Shown piece by piece: positions 26,101-41,100 of a stretch of DNA of 64,000 nucleotides. Within the stretch, counting starts at the first letter, position 1. Each line of letters begins with the position of its first letter. The DNA comes from Owenia fusiformis (lineage: Eukaryota; Annelida; Polychaeta; Sabellida; Oweniidae): contig CAIIXF020000011.1 of the NCBI GenBank assembly GCA_903813345.2, positions 14,429,754 to 14,493,753 on the forward strand, in the 5' to 3' direction. The notes under the pieces were generated by a model, which did not search any database, was not told where the DNA came from, and saw only the letters and a program-made list of their open reading frames with translations. The position numbers were made by a program, and so were the translations under genes.

Positions 26101-29100
26101 TACATGAAACTCTTTAGGTGTCACTCTTACTAGTGAAAACAAGTGTTATTTTAGGAAATGGGCAGTGTATTTAAAGCCTAAGGGTCTAACCAATGTAATT
26201 GAAAGGTAAACTGATGCATCAACTTACACACTCTACCACACAAGTCATTATTTTCTGAAATTATAATTTATTAATTAAAATTATTAATTAAGACTATTAT
26301 TCAAAATAAACAGTCCAAAAGATTCGAACCAATATCTCGATCATTTCTGCGTTTTGGAATTTTTCGTTAGGAAATAAGACCAAAATTCACGATTCAAATG
26401 TTGACGTGAACAAAATGGCGGCTATTTGAATTCAAATTTTGTATCATTAATATGCCCATATATGGAACAGAATATAATTGTTGCACTCTGGGAGCCAATC
26501 CTCCCTGTCTACCGCATAAACAGTTAACAGAAAAAGCACATGAGATGAAGTTTATGATCTCATTGCTTGTTTGGTACAAAATATCATCTTTCAAATTTAA
26601 GTATGTTACATACAATACAATCAATTAAGAAAACAAGACCATTTAGTTTTTAAATAATCAAAAGATATGAAAAATGATTCTCCAATGTCAATATAAATAT
26701 ACAACAAATATTTTAATTGAAGTGCTTGAGGGGATGATGGGAAGCTGGCAATTAATTGAGGAGATTATGGGGGGGGGGATTCAGTGTGTATGTGCTCCTG
26801 GCTATCTTATTTAGATCAATCCAGATGCAGTCTAAGTTAAGCCTTGAAAAATGAAAACTAAACAATTTGATAATCAATTAGTAGATGCTAAATCACATCT
26901 ATCTGGACTAACTCAACAAAATGTCTCTAACTCAGGCAATGGAAGATAAACCCAAGTAGAGGCTATCTAATAGGGAGTAAAGATATCAATTATATCCCAA
27001 GGGAACACTTCAAAATCATTTGTTTGAACCCCTGGTTCAGAGATTAAATAGTCAGAAATTAGTGTTATAAAAATATGACGAGTTTGCCCTCTATAAAATC
27101 AATGAAAAAATAATTACATGTACCACCAATAGACAAAGTACACTGACAGCGCAGCGCTAAAAGGAAAATGAATTATTAGGGTTGTACAAGATTGAATTAT
27201 TATTCAACCTGAAGTTTATTAATTGCAATCTACAATTATTCAATAATAATGAAAAGGTCATCATTATGAGATGTTTAATTTCCGGTTAAGAATATGACAG
27301 TTGAATAACAAACCTCCCAATATAAACAAGGGGTACCAAAATTGTCCCATTTTTTAAGTGTATGTCCCAAAAAGAATTTAACAACTTTTGTGCTCATGCT
27401 GATATCCACTCACAATATGAATATATTCATTTTGAAGAAATTACATGTAAATGACAGTGTTTCAGATAATAACTTTCTGAATGTTTGCCCATTTCTCATT
27501 GACTGGACAATTTGTTTCCAAATAATCATTCATGATATAATGTGCAATTACAGTAAAATGAGTGCATTATTTGGTTTTATGGCTTCTGTTAGGAGTATAC
27601 AGTACACTGTAGTACATTATTTTAGTGCATTTTTTGGTTTTATGGCTTTTGTTAGAGTATACAGTACACTGGCGGAGCTGGGGGCCAGGGGCCGCCTCCC
27701 CCCCCTTGGGTGGGCCCAGAAAAAAATGGGGCCCAAAAAATATTTTGTGCCAAAAAAGCCTAAAGGCCCCAAAACGTAGGCCCTTTTGGTCATTACTGGG
27801 GCTTTAAAGGCCTTATTTTTTAACTTTAGGCCAAATTATGAAGAACATGGGCCTCAAAATTTCAAAATTTGGGGGTCCACTTTTTTGTTTTAGTGGTTCT
27901 AAAGTTTTTTCTCTGACCTGAAATTTCCCCCCCCCCCACTTTGTTGATTCCCAGATCCACCCCTGCAGTATATGATTATTGATTACCAAAATCATACTGT
28001 CACCCACAACATGTTATAGGCTAATAGTACAATAAAGTTGCTGAACTGAGGGTAGTAAACATGTTTTTTTACTTTTTTTGTTGGAATCCCACAATACATC
28101 GAATTGAAGTAACTTAAGTTATTTGATGCGTCTCAAATATTAACATCACAGATCATCAAATATTAAGTATTGTTTTCAATGAAACACATACCTTATTAAT
28201 CACAATAAACAAATATCAAAATAGCCTAAATTGCAGTTACCACTCCGACCACCCTGGCATTTTCTAAAGAATAATCATCGGTCGATATCAACCAATTTTG
28301 ATAATTTTAAATAATATGAGCTAAAAACTACAAATTTTGTGTTAATATCAATAATATACTGTACTTGTATCAAAATGGAAGATTATCTCATTTTGTGTTT
28401 TTGCTGCAAATAATTGATGCATTATGATAGATGAATGAGAAAATAATTTTACATGTGGACAAAAAAATATGGGGTATAAAATTGGGAAAATGATTAGAGA
28501 AATCAATTGCTGAGTGGGAATCAAGTGAAGTGTAGAAGGAGGATGTCAAACATAAAGTCTCTCTGTGTTATAGTGCTCTTAGGACTGGTAAGTTATTAAA
28601 GTAATATTTGTATAGGTCATTTCCATATTAAATTCAAGCAAATATGGAGTAAAAGCACGACTGCATCATTGAACCTATCTAGGGTACTACATAGTCGTGA
28701 AATAATAGTTTCGTATTTAAAACATGACGTGGTTCAGGAATTTACAAAATTCATTATATAATGATGGATATATTGTTTTTGTTTACATTAAAGAAACTGG
28801 TAAAAATTAGATTTAGAATGCTCATATGTTTTCTGTTTTGACTAAATGCTACTTAAATTAGAAATATTGAATATGTTTCTTATCACTCATTACAGTATAT
28901 TAGGATGGCAGAACAGATTCTTTATACATCGCAATCCCCTTTTAAGATGCTGCCACATTATCAATTGAAATTGGGGATGTGACTTTAAATTAGCTTTGTT
29001 TATTTTCAGCTAGTTCAAGATGTCATAACTGGTGAGTAGAAATACAAAATACACAAGACAAAACTACTTTGAACTAAAAAATCATAATTCTAATGAAATA

Positions 29101-32100
29101 CATTGTAATTAAAATTTTTAAATGACTGTCACTCAGATTTTGAAATTCAATATGGTTTCAAATTCTCATTATCATGTATTAAGTCTTGCATCAAGTCCTT
29201 GTTCCACTGCATTAACGATTTATAAAATTTCTGAGGGTATAATGCATTAGAAGCACTACACTACCTAATAATTATGTAAAAGGTAAAACCTGTCTAATTC
29301 AAACACAACGAGGACCAGCCAAGAATATTTGGATAAGCATTTTTATTGACAGGGGTTCACATTTTGAGGTTTTTAACATGAGAGTCTATGGCAAACTGGA
29401 AAATGGGACCAAAAGCCTGTTTAAATTGAGAGGTGTTCAGATAGGAGATATGCAAATATACAGTTTTTACTGTCTTCATATGCACTTAATTAATATTCCA
29501 TGCTTTATATTTCTCTATTCAAAATACTGATTAGGTGTGTCAAAAGATGAATGTCTCAATGAGCACAACAAGTATAGAGCCAAGCATGGTGCTCCTCCAC
29601 TTGAATGGGATAACAAGCTTGCAAAGGCAGCTCAAAAGGTGGCACAAAATAGCAAGTTTGAACACAGTAACAATGGCTTTGGGGAGAATATTGCAATGAG
29701 CAGTGATGAAATGACATGTGCTAAAGCTATTAAAATGTGGTAAGAACTTATTATTGAATTTAGAGAGCAAAACTATATAAATGAAAATACACTTATTATA
29801 TTACATTAAATAAATTAAATTATATTTTATAAATTCCTCGTACACATATCACAATGATCCATTATCTAATCTCTATATACAGTAACACCTGTGTAAATGG
29901 AACTTGTTTGGTACCCCAAAATATGTTCACTTTGGGAGGTGTTCCAATAACAGTGGTTCATTTTACATTAAATCATAGGTAACTGGACTTTGAAAAGTGT
30001 TCCACTTATGAAGTGTTCATGACTAAGATTGAAAACACAATTACCACAATTAACCACCCTGCCATTCAGTTCATTGCCCATTAGGCAACAGTTTGTCCAA
30101 GTCCACTGCCAAGAGTGAAAACTAGTTGCTATTGGCAGTCTGGCAGCATGCTGTTCCACTTATTAAGTCAAATGCGTAGCCAGGGGGTGCGATGGGTGCG
30201 ATCACACCCCCCCATAACAGATAAAAATATATCCAAGAGAAAGAGGAAGAAAATAGCTTTAAAATGCTTTTTATTTAAAGCTAATAGCTCAATTTTGAAG
30301 GAAGTAGCATCAATTTTTGTAAAATTCAAGATAAATCTTAATTTTTGGGCTTGTTCATGCCACAATCGCACCCTCCCCCTGACTGATAAACAAATTTATT
30401 TGTCGATCTCACCCCCCTGACTGAAAGCTGGCTAAGCCCCTGTAAGTATATGTTAATAACAGGTTGTACTGTACTACTGTATTAATATTATATTACATTT
30501 CTATCCATGTACAGGTATGATGAAGTGAAGGATTATGGGAAGAATAATGGAGGTGTGACTGGACACTTCACACAAGTATGTCAAATTACAAAATTGCAGG
30601 CTTGCAGGATTTGCCAAGGGGGGTTCATTTTTCAAAAATTTCCAGGGGGGGTTCACATTTGACAATTTTGGCCCAAATATGGCTAAAATCACTTGAACAC
30701 TTGAGAAGTGCTCAAAATGGTGAAAAACTGCATGATTTTGAAAGAACCCCCCCCCCCTTGGCTACGGGCCCGAATTATATTATATAATATTCTTTAATTT
30801 AAAAAATGAATGAACCCATATACTAGTAAATATTGCATTTGATCTTATTTATTCAAATCTTTTCTTATGTTTTTTAATAGTTTTTACTTTCCCCTTTGGC
30901 AATTGTTCTTCTTCAAATTGACGATGATTTTCTATCCAAGTTTCAACATTGTGGAAGGATGAAGTTAATTTCAATAGGGGAGGGACAAATGATCGTTTTG
31001 TCAGCAAATGGTGTTGATTTTCTGAATATTCAAGTGAAAGACGAATCAGCATTCCAAAGTTTTGTTTTATAAAGGGGGAGGGCAAAACATAACTTTGCTT
31101 TACTACATTTGTTGTTAATTAGACACAATCCTTTGGTCTAAGAATGTTTTCAATTTTTCAATTTAATTAATTACCTTTCATTATTGGAAGCAAGTAAATG
31201 AATGAATTCCAGGTTGTATGGAAATCGTCAACTAAGGTTGGATGTAGTGTAGGAAAGCCAGGTGGAATTTCATTCAGCAATGGAATGAAAGGACAGATGT
31301 TGGCATGCAACTATTCACCACCAGGAAACTACCAAGGGGAATATGAAAAAAATGTGCAAGCTTAAGGAAATACATGTACACATTCTGAAAATATTGAAGT
31401 GATATGACTATCTTTAATCTACTATACTATCTTTAAAAGTGAACCATTGACTGAATATGAATAAAAGATATTGCAATGAATTAAAAGATAAAGTTTTGTA
31501 CAATCTCCAACAGGCAAGATCTTAATCCAAAATGGCTGACCCGGAAATATGAATCATCAGCAATTGTCGAAATGAACCCATGGTTGAAGAAGCCCCTTGA
31601 TGAAGTAGCCCCATATGTCGAAGTTCGACGCATCTCCCCTACTAAATACCATCCAAAAAAACTTTTAAAATATTGTAAATTAATATTACCTCATTTGGCT
31701 CTGTAGAGGTAGCATGAACATCATCTCCTTTACTGGGCAACTCATCCAAATTCAGCTTCAACGAATTATCCATTCCTTGATCATAGTTTAGAGTCACTCT
31801 CACCAGTGTGTTGCTGGGATCACTGTGCCTATAAGGAGGTTGGGAGGTTGTGATTGGGGATTTAGAGGTTAGCTTTTTGATGGGGGATTGGGCAGTTGTT
31901 TTTCTGATTGGGGATTGATTGGTTGCCTTTGTACTTGGGGATTCTGAAGTTGGTTTTGTAATGGGGGAGTGGAGGGATGGCTTTATGTTGGAGGATAGTG
32001 AGGCCTTTGTGCTGGGGGATTCTGAAGTTGGTTTTGTAATTGGGGAGTGGAGGGATGGCTTAATGTTGGAGGATAGTGAGGCCTTTGTGCTGGGGGATTC

Positions 32101-35100
32101 TAAAGTTGGTTTTGTAATTGGGGAGTGGAGGGATGGCTTAATGTTGGAGGATTGTGAGGCCTTTGTGCTGGGGGATTCTGAAGTTGGGTTGGGGATGGGG
32201 GATTTAGATGTTAGCTTTGTGGTAGGGGATTGTGACTGTGGGGCAGGTACACCTCTAAGGCTGGATGGTATGCTTGGTCGGGATGACACATGTTTAACAT
32301 CTTTATGTGGTGATCTGAAAAAGAAACAAATCCCTTTGAACAAAATTACCCCAAATCAATGCAAACATTTGTTTCTCTCAAAAAGAAGAGAAAAATGATA
32401 ATATTGCAAAACAGTGCACAAAGTGGAAATGTACTACGGTTGAAAATGAGTATTTCTGTGTGTGAGTGCTCAAACAAACAAATATTAGTGCTGCACTTAT
32501 CAAACTTGTAATTTAGTAAGAACATTGTTGTGTAACACTATCACGATGGCAAAAAGCAAAATAATATAACTGAAGAAGATGTGCAAATTACAATTAACTA
32601 TATCTGAAGCAAGAGCAAGACATTACCCAGATATCATCAGTAGGTCCCTGCGTTCCATGGTCTGATCATAATCAGGTGGGCCAAACTCATTTGGAGGTCT
32701 AAATGCATCATGGTCACAGTATACCTTGTTTGGTACGTCTATGTTTTGCTCCTCTGGGTCATCAGTTGAAGATCTATGTATATTGTCATACTTGTCAACA
32801 TTTAATGGCTCAATAATTTTGGACTGATCGTCTATTGTTTCATTATAATCCTGGGTTAATGCAACATGATCTTGTGATAATAGTTTGAGTGCCTCTTTTT
32901 GAAAAACATCAGATTGCCTCAATTTCCTTATGCGTATTGTTGTCTCATAATCAGGTGGTCCATGCTTTCTGGGAGCTAATCCCTTCTTTGGAGGGCTTTC
33001 TATAGAGCCTGCCTTGCTTAAAGTTCTGTGTTTATTTGGAAACTTTTCTCTATATATCTGATTCTCCTCATTTGTAGTATCTCCAATGTCTTGTGATTGC
33101 TCCTCATTGAAAGTATCTTGCATATTAGGTGATAGTTTTCTGTTTAAAGGCCATCCCTCGAGTGAAGATCCTCGCAACTTTAAAGGATCAGCTTTACTTG
33201 GTGGCTGTTTCTTTAACTTTTCTTGTTTAACTTTCTCTTGTTGTTTGACATGACACAAGGCTCTAGTAGTTGGTATTGCATGTTGATGTACATATGTTGT
33301 ATGTGAAATATCATTTTCACCAGTATTTTCCGATGTAGCAAAGTCTACTGTTGGTAGACAGTTCTTTGCTATAGTTCTATTTAATCCAGATATCCCTATA
33401 GCTGTTTCATAATCTACTTCACGAACATGATCAATTTTACATTGATTTATATGAAACTCGTGCTTTGGTTTGTCGCCTTTGAACTTCACATGTTGGGGTT
33501 TCCTTTTATAACAGCCCTGGGGAAGTAGATGGTAGTTATGGTTTAAAACATTAGGATCTTCTTGAGAACTGTCAATATGTATAGGAACATTACTATTATG
33601 CCCTGTAATGTTATCAATATTCTGAGGTAGTTCAGTATCATGTGTGTTTTCAGTATCAATATGATCGGTGATGTCCATTGGTGTGTCATCGATATGCACC
33701 ATGGGATTATAATCTGGTTCATTTTTGGTATGATCGAATGACATTTCACTGTTCTTCACATCAATGTCATTATGAACCAAAGACTCAAGTTTTTCAGTTA
33801 AGAGTCCATGATTTGATGGACTTATAAATTGAGCATGTTTCCGCGATCTTGGTACCTGTTTGGAGGATACATACACATTGTCCCAATCTGGTCTTTGTTC
33901 CCTCTCTTCAGTGAACAGATCGTTATTGTTCTCTATCATTGTTATGCCTATACCTTCTCTATCAGTCTTCATATCATATTCATCATAAGTATGTTCTGTC
34001 TTTACATCATTCCTATTATCAAGCTTATGTTCAGAATCATGGATGTGTTCACGTGCAAAGTCATTTGCCTTAAGATTACTATCCATCATGGTTTGGATAT
34101 CAACATCTTCTTCAGTTAGGATTGAGAGTTTCTGGTGTGTAGATCTAAATAATTAATTAATAATTATACTATACATGGGTACATTTCTCGAAAGGTGATT
34201 TTCAACATTTTTGAATTATTATTCTCACTGACACTATGCAGTGATCTCCCCAGTTCAACAGGCTGCAAAATCATTATTGTACCTGGGTTTTGGTCAAAAA
34301 ATCTCAATATTTCATAATTTTGACTGATTTTCATCAGGGTACTAGGGAGCTTTGTGTTATAAATTCAAGATTCAATAATGTTAAGTTTAAAACATCAAGA
34401 AATGTACACCAGTTTAACATGCTCATGCTGAAACATAGTGCATGAAATAAGTGTTAGTGACAAAATGAGTGATTTATAATTTTATATATTAGGAATTATA
34501 AACAAACGGATCTCATACCATTTCCCAAAATGTCACCTGGCAAATTCTTGTCCAATGTTTAATTTATTGTTGTTACAAGATAAATTCCTTATTTATATTG
34601 ATAGTTTTAGCTAGAAAATGACATTCCTGAGTAAAGAAACATAGGAGTTTTACCTTGTCTCCATGTCTGAGTCGATAGCAACAGTTGAATCTTGATTGGA
34701 GTTTAAGTCCTCTTGTAATGTGAATATGGGTGCCTCTCTATTGATTAAGTCAGACTCAATTTCAATATGTGACTTATGAGAGGAATCTTTTGGATCGGGG
34801 ATGGTATGACTCTGATGTGATTCATGCGTTCTAATTTCTTTCTCCCCTATATCATCCTTGTTGCAGAGTGAATTGTCTTCATTTGTGATCTGCCAGGCTT
34901 GTGATTGGTCTACAGTGTCAGGGTTAGCATCAACTATGGTTGGGTCTGATACACAGTGAAAGGTTTCTTTGGGATCAGGGGTGATATCCCCACTATGGTG
35001 ACTGGATTCAGGACTGTAGGTGTCTAATGACACAGAGAAACTAGACTCTTGAGATTGTCCCTTCTCTATAGCAGTTTTAAAACTGGACCTGCGTTCACTA

Positions 35101-38100
35101 CTGAGTTCTCTATGTATCACATTTCCCTGGTAATCGGTACACTCCACATATCGTGCACGCTGCAGCTTCCGCTTATGGGATCTCCGACTTTTGTCTTTTG
35201 ATCTGAGACTATAATCTTTGGGTTTGAGGCTATGATCTCCGCGATGCCGACGTGGGCTAGCTTCAGTGCTGCCCTCTATATCTAACACTCCACTAGCGCT
35301 AGAACTATTAGAGAGGTCCCAATCTTGAGCTCGATGATAAATCCCGTAAGGTGGAAGAGTATTTCCGTTTGTCAGATCATCAGTCTGTGTGGCAGATGTA
35401 ACATTCAGCTGTTGGTCATTAAGAGTCGGACATGATGTTGCCAGGAGTTGCAATTGGGAGTTATCTAATTCAACTTCCTTTCCTAGCGACTGTATAGGAT
35501 CTACGAAATCTAAGTTTAAGGCCTCTGAAAACAAAAAATAAATACTGAATAGGTTAAAGTAAGTTCAGCCCATGATGGTGCATGAATTATGCACAAAAAA
35601 GTAAACCTTTAATCCTTGATATTACTTATTACAAACACAAGGTGCTGAAGTAAATGTGTTATGTTAAGACATTAATGCAATAGACATATTCAAAATTGAA
35701 TTATTTGTTTATATAAAGTAGTACCAGCCTTTAAAAAAGCTCTTTTGGTATATCATCACTCTACTACACCTAACACTTAGAAATGCGTAAGATACTATAT
35801 ACTATGTCTAATTGTATCGTTTAGTATATTTTTGAATGTGCCTTAGTAACATCTAACATTCAACCAATAAACCATTAATAAGGAACAGACAAATAAAAAC
35901 AAGTACATAATCATTACTAATAAGCCAAATGGGTTGCTCATGAACACCTAATGCAAGGTACAGTAGAGTGATCATTTTTCAAAACAAAGGCACATGAGAT
36001 GAGATAAAGCTTAGTCTATCTGAATACTCCTTATTTGCAATTCCTTTTCCTTTTTACAATTTTATCAATGTATCAATTTTCAATAGAATTAAAGAGAGCA
36101 GTTACAGATGGCATATAAACAGCCTTATATCAGCAGGTAGGGCAGATTTAAAACTTCAACTTTATTAACAATAATACAACAAGACATTAACATGCAAAAT
36201 GTCACCATCTGCCATTTGTTACAGATGCCGAATGGCAACCACCATGCCAACAACCAAACACCAACTGCCAAACACCATCCACAAAAAGTTGTGGTGGTAA
36301 CATAATAAAATGAAATGATAGAAGACATCAATAGAATGAGTGAATGGGAGGACATTATAGGATTTGATGAAAGCAGCTCACCTACAAGTGGTGAACCTGG
36401 ACTGGAATTAGATGTTCTCCTTATAGGTGTGCCTGTCTTTAACCCTGGCAATATGAAGACTCCACGACTTTTCTACAAACACAAGAAAATATATATACTC
36501 AAATACAGTATATATATACAGTATATAATCATTATCACATATTTTAAACAAGGCATTAAAATGCAAAATGTCACCCTCTGCCAATTGTTACAGATGCCAA
36601 ACAACAACCACCAAAAGCCAAACACCATCTACAAAAAGTTGGAAACTATAACTTCTGGAGGTGACAGAACAATTAATCCATTCAGAGATGATCACAAGAT
36701 TTCTTCAATGAATTGGGTACATGCAGAATATAAAGAACACCATATATTTCATTACACTTTAGTTCTAAATTATTCTCATTTTGTTACCCTTGTTATGCTA
36801 TCAACTTAATGGACTAGAAGGACTAGAGACAAGTTGAGATTACAGTACAGTCCATTAGTCAAGTCTGAAATTATGCATCATGGCGCAGAGTTTGGGTGCA
36901 TTGACTGGTGCATCGGCGCATCCAGTTCTTTAGTTGTCCAAAAATTGTCAGTGATTAATTAAAATTAAAAATATTGCTCTCATTTAACGTCAAGCCTATT
37001 TTCAAAAATTAAAAGTCCAACAGTTACGATGCTCTGGTCTGCTCCATCTCCTTTTATAAACAGTACGAAATTTTTCCCTCCGAGTACTTCAATCCTTTAA
37101 ATTGTTTCAAGATCAAACCACCCAGTTCTAAATTGAATTCAACTTACCAGAGATCTGAGTGTTGCCTTACTCTGAGCTAAATGTGACTGTAAAACTTTGA
37201 TATCTCTAGTCACTTGTTCCTTCAATGACTCTGTCGACTGACCTAAAGGTGGGCTCTGAAATCAAACTTTTAAAATTAACTACTTAGTGTCACAAAATTC
37301 CTGTCACAAATAAAATCGAACGACTACTTTATGGAAAATTTTCTGAATTAGCATTGTATTTAATGTTTCTGTTGTATAGTTGATACTTGTATATTTGTGA
37401 TTGTATTTGAGATTATACGCTAAAAGATACTTGAAGGAGGATTAGTTTCTCAAGTTCAAAAGTTACATCAAGTAAACTTGTAAATCTCTGTATGACAGTA
37501 TGGGACACACAGGTTTCACTGTATAACATGTACATATAGTTCAAGTAGATGGGTCATTTATGATGACCAATCTAATGGTGATAATGTCTGCTGTTTTATG
37601 ATTTGTTATAACACAATTAATCTCAGATGACCTCCAATTGCTATTGTAAACAATTCAATCATGAATGTCTGCAATGACATGGTGCGGCAATCATTGATTT
37701 TACAATTGATTTTTGATCCTCAGGCAAATCATGAGATCTTTTGATCAAAATAATATTCTTAATTTATTTTTTTTAAATCTGGTCAAGTAAATTATTCAAT
37801 AAAGATATACCTGTCTTGAGGGGAATATTTGAGATATGTATGCACTGGGAGATTTAAGAGTCAATTATCCCCAGGGAAATACATGTGTATTTGTTTCTTC
37901 CAAGGCTCTATAACAATTTTTCCACATTTATTTATTTCATTTTGTTGAAACTGAGGAACAGAATCAGGATTCTTTATATATCCAAAACATCAGAGATATC
38001 AGAGATAGTGGATATAGAAATTGCCCATTCTGCTCCCTAGATACAATATGTTCCCTACAATTCCAGTATGGGATAAATCCATATCTTACCTGTGAATCTG

Positions 38101-41100
38101 AGAGATATTCCAATTCTACCTCTCTGTGGACCAATCTCCAAATTTCTTTCAACTCCAACTGGTGCTCATATTTTTCTGCCAGGAGTGTATCCTAAAATAT
38201 ATTTTCTATAATAATCTCTGCTAAGATACATCCTTAACATATTTTCTATGGTGTTATTACATTTCTATATCCTAGCACATACAATCATTTAAACCTTCAA
38301 AATAATTCTCCATAAAAATAATAATCATCAACAAAAATTTCTGTCATGACTTAATTCTTAAACCATAATTTCTGGCAAGAGTGTATCCAAAATAATTTGG
38401 CAATGGTGAATATTAATTCGGTTATCCATAATATTTTGTTTTATATTTCCTTACTTGTCATCCAGATATCGAATATATTTTTCATTCTGATTTCCACATA
38501 ATCATTTATGTGTACAATATATATAACTATCAATAATATTCTGAAGTAAAAGTGCAGTCTAAACTAAGTACTGTATGGTGCTAAAGCTTCATAGGTGATT
38601 ATATGCATATGAGTATAGTATACCTGCTTCACTACGGACGTGTTAAGCTAGGAGATAACAGGTGATTACGTAGTCTTGAAAAATCTCTTGTTAACCAGTC
38701 ATCTTTATCTTCATACCTGTATACTTGACATTACAATAAAAACATGGAGTTCAAGTTAATAATGGAAAATAAACCCCTGGGAAAAAGTAAATACATGAAG
38801 TGCATATACTTAATACACATTTCTTCACAATTAAAACAGGGATTTTGTTTATGTATATTTCAACATACAGAGTTAAACTCAATTCTGGGAGGTAAATATT
38901 TTTTAAGGGGGTATGTCTATTTTGTTCAGCGCAGAGGAAATATTTGTCAGATTCTGTCAATATTTATCTCGTTATATTGAATTGTGATGTATAAATCGCA
39001 GGTTGCTGAAGAAAATGTCATTTTCTCCTTTATTATAGAAACATGTCTGGGGTGGCTATGAATTTCAAAGGAAAATAATCTAATTATGTGAATCATTGGC
39101 ATTAGAAAGATGAATTCCTCGTTGTACATACCTCTAAATAAAACATTGGCAGTAGTGAAAAATGCTAAACAAAGAAAGGATGACTTATAGCAACCTCACT
39201 AATCACAGGTGTAAAAACTCATCAGAAGGTTAGCAAACAAACCATAAACAAACAAGATTTTTGCTTGTTTATTTGTTTGTTTGTATCCTTTTTAATGTTA
39301 TATTTTAATGGGCATGTTCTGGTCATACCAATTTTCCATTTATTTTAGGAGGGCTTAGTTAGTGCTTTTGCATGTTCTACTGAGTTACAGTCTCAGTGCT
39401 AACTTGGCCTTCTGATATTCATATATAAGTATGCATAATTGCTCAACAACATATTTCACTATTTTAAGACAAAAATTTGGCATTTAATCTGAGAGGGTTG
39501 TTATTATCTACTGATTACAGAAAAATACATTTGAAATATTAATTATTAGTCAGGAAGTCTCAGCAAAAATGTTATATGTACCGAGTGATCTCCCCAGGAT
39601 ATTTTCTCAATTGGGTGCTAAATCCTCATTCTCTCTGTTTTTATCAATATGTCTCAATATTTCACACTTTTGGTACGGTGCAGAGAGATTTTCAACTGAG
39701 GCCTTGTAATTTTCAGATTTTCAACTAGGTGCTATGCATGTAGATTAAATCCATGGATGATCTACAAAAAAACATCATGAATCCACCTCTCAAAATCTCA
39801 TTCCAAAGGCATAGAAAATGAAAAAATATCAAACTGGTAATGAACAAGCTCTTGAAAATAAAATCTCTTGAACACACATTTTAAGCAGGGGAAGGACTTC
39901 TACTAAGCAATTGAATACTGGAAAGACATATGCGGCATCTATATAAAGTCAGCAAAACACCAAGTAACATTCAAGAAGTCAGTTTTAAATATAGAATATG
40001 TTACAAAGGGATTAAAAATGCAATATTTTCAATAAACCATTGTTTACTGGGGTTTCAATAACCGAAGTGCTCTGTGCATAAAAGGCTGTAACAATAAATG
40101 TCAGAAATGCCAGGCACACAACCTTAAAAAATGAATGTGCATATAATACTATAACAATAAATGTAAGAAATGCCAGGCTCACAACCTTAAAAATGAATGT
40201 GCAGAAAAGGCTGAAACAATAAATGTCAGAAATGCCAGGCACACAACCTTAAAAATGAATGTGCAGAAAAATACTATAACAATAAATGTAAGAAATGCCA
40301 GGCTCACAACCTTAAAAATGAATGTGCAGAAAAGGCTGAAACAATAAATGTCAGAAATGCCAGGCTCACAACCTTAAAAATGAATGTGCAGAAAAATACT
40401 ATAACAAGAAATGTAAGAAATGCCAGGCTCACAACCTTAAAAATGAATGTGCAGAAAAGGCTGAAACAATAAATGTCCGAAATACCAGGCACACAATCTT
40501 AAAAAGTAAATGTGCAGAAAAGCTGCAACAATAAATGTCAGAAATGCCAGGCACACAACCTTAAAAATGAATGTGCAGAAAACCTGTAACAATAAATGTC
40601 AGAAATGGCAGGGACACAACCTAAATGTCAGAAATGCCAGATACAAAACCTTAAAAATGAATGTGCAGAAAAAGCTGTAACAAAAAATGTCAGAAATGGC
40701 AGGGACACAACCTAAATGACAGAAATGCCAGGTACACAACCTTAAAAATGAATGTGCAGAAAAGCTGTAACAATAAATGTCAGAAATGGCAGGGACACAA
40801 CCTAAATGTCAGAAATGTCAGAAATGCCAGGTACACAACCTTAAAAATGAATGTGCAGAAAAGCTGTAACAATAAATGGCAGAAATGGCAGGGACACAAC
40901 CTAAATGTCAGAAATGTCAGAAATGCCAGGCACACAACCTTAAAAATGAATGTGCAGAAAAGGCTGCAACAATAAAATGTCAGGAATGCCAGGCACAAAA
41001 CCTTAAAAATTGAATGTGCAGAAAAGCTGTAACAATAAATGTCAGAAATGCAACACACACAACCCTTAAAAATGAATGTGCAGAAAAGACAGTAACAATA

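Noticed and set aside
28250-28275. Micro-exon of 23 nt on the minus strand (acceptor TTATTCTTTAG, donor GTAACT)
   Set aside because: Its length would break the phase between exons 31690 and 25773, which already agree without it.
31919-32398. Plus-strand frame of 159 codons opposite exon 31690-32314
   Set aside because: Antisense of the 78-bp coding repeat; the minus strand has matching splice sites and phase.
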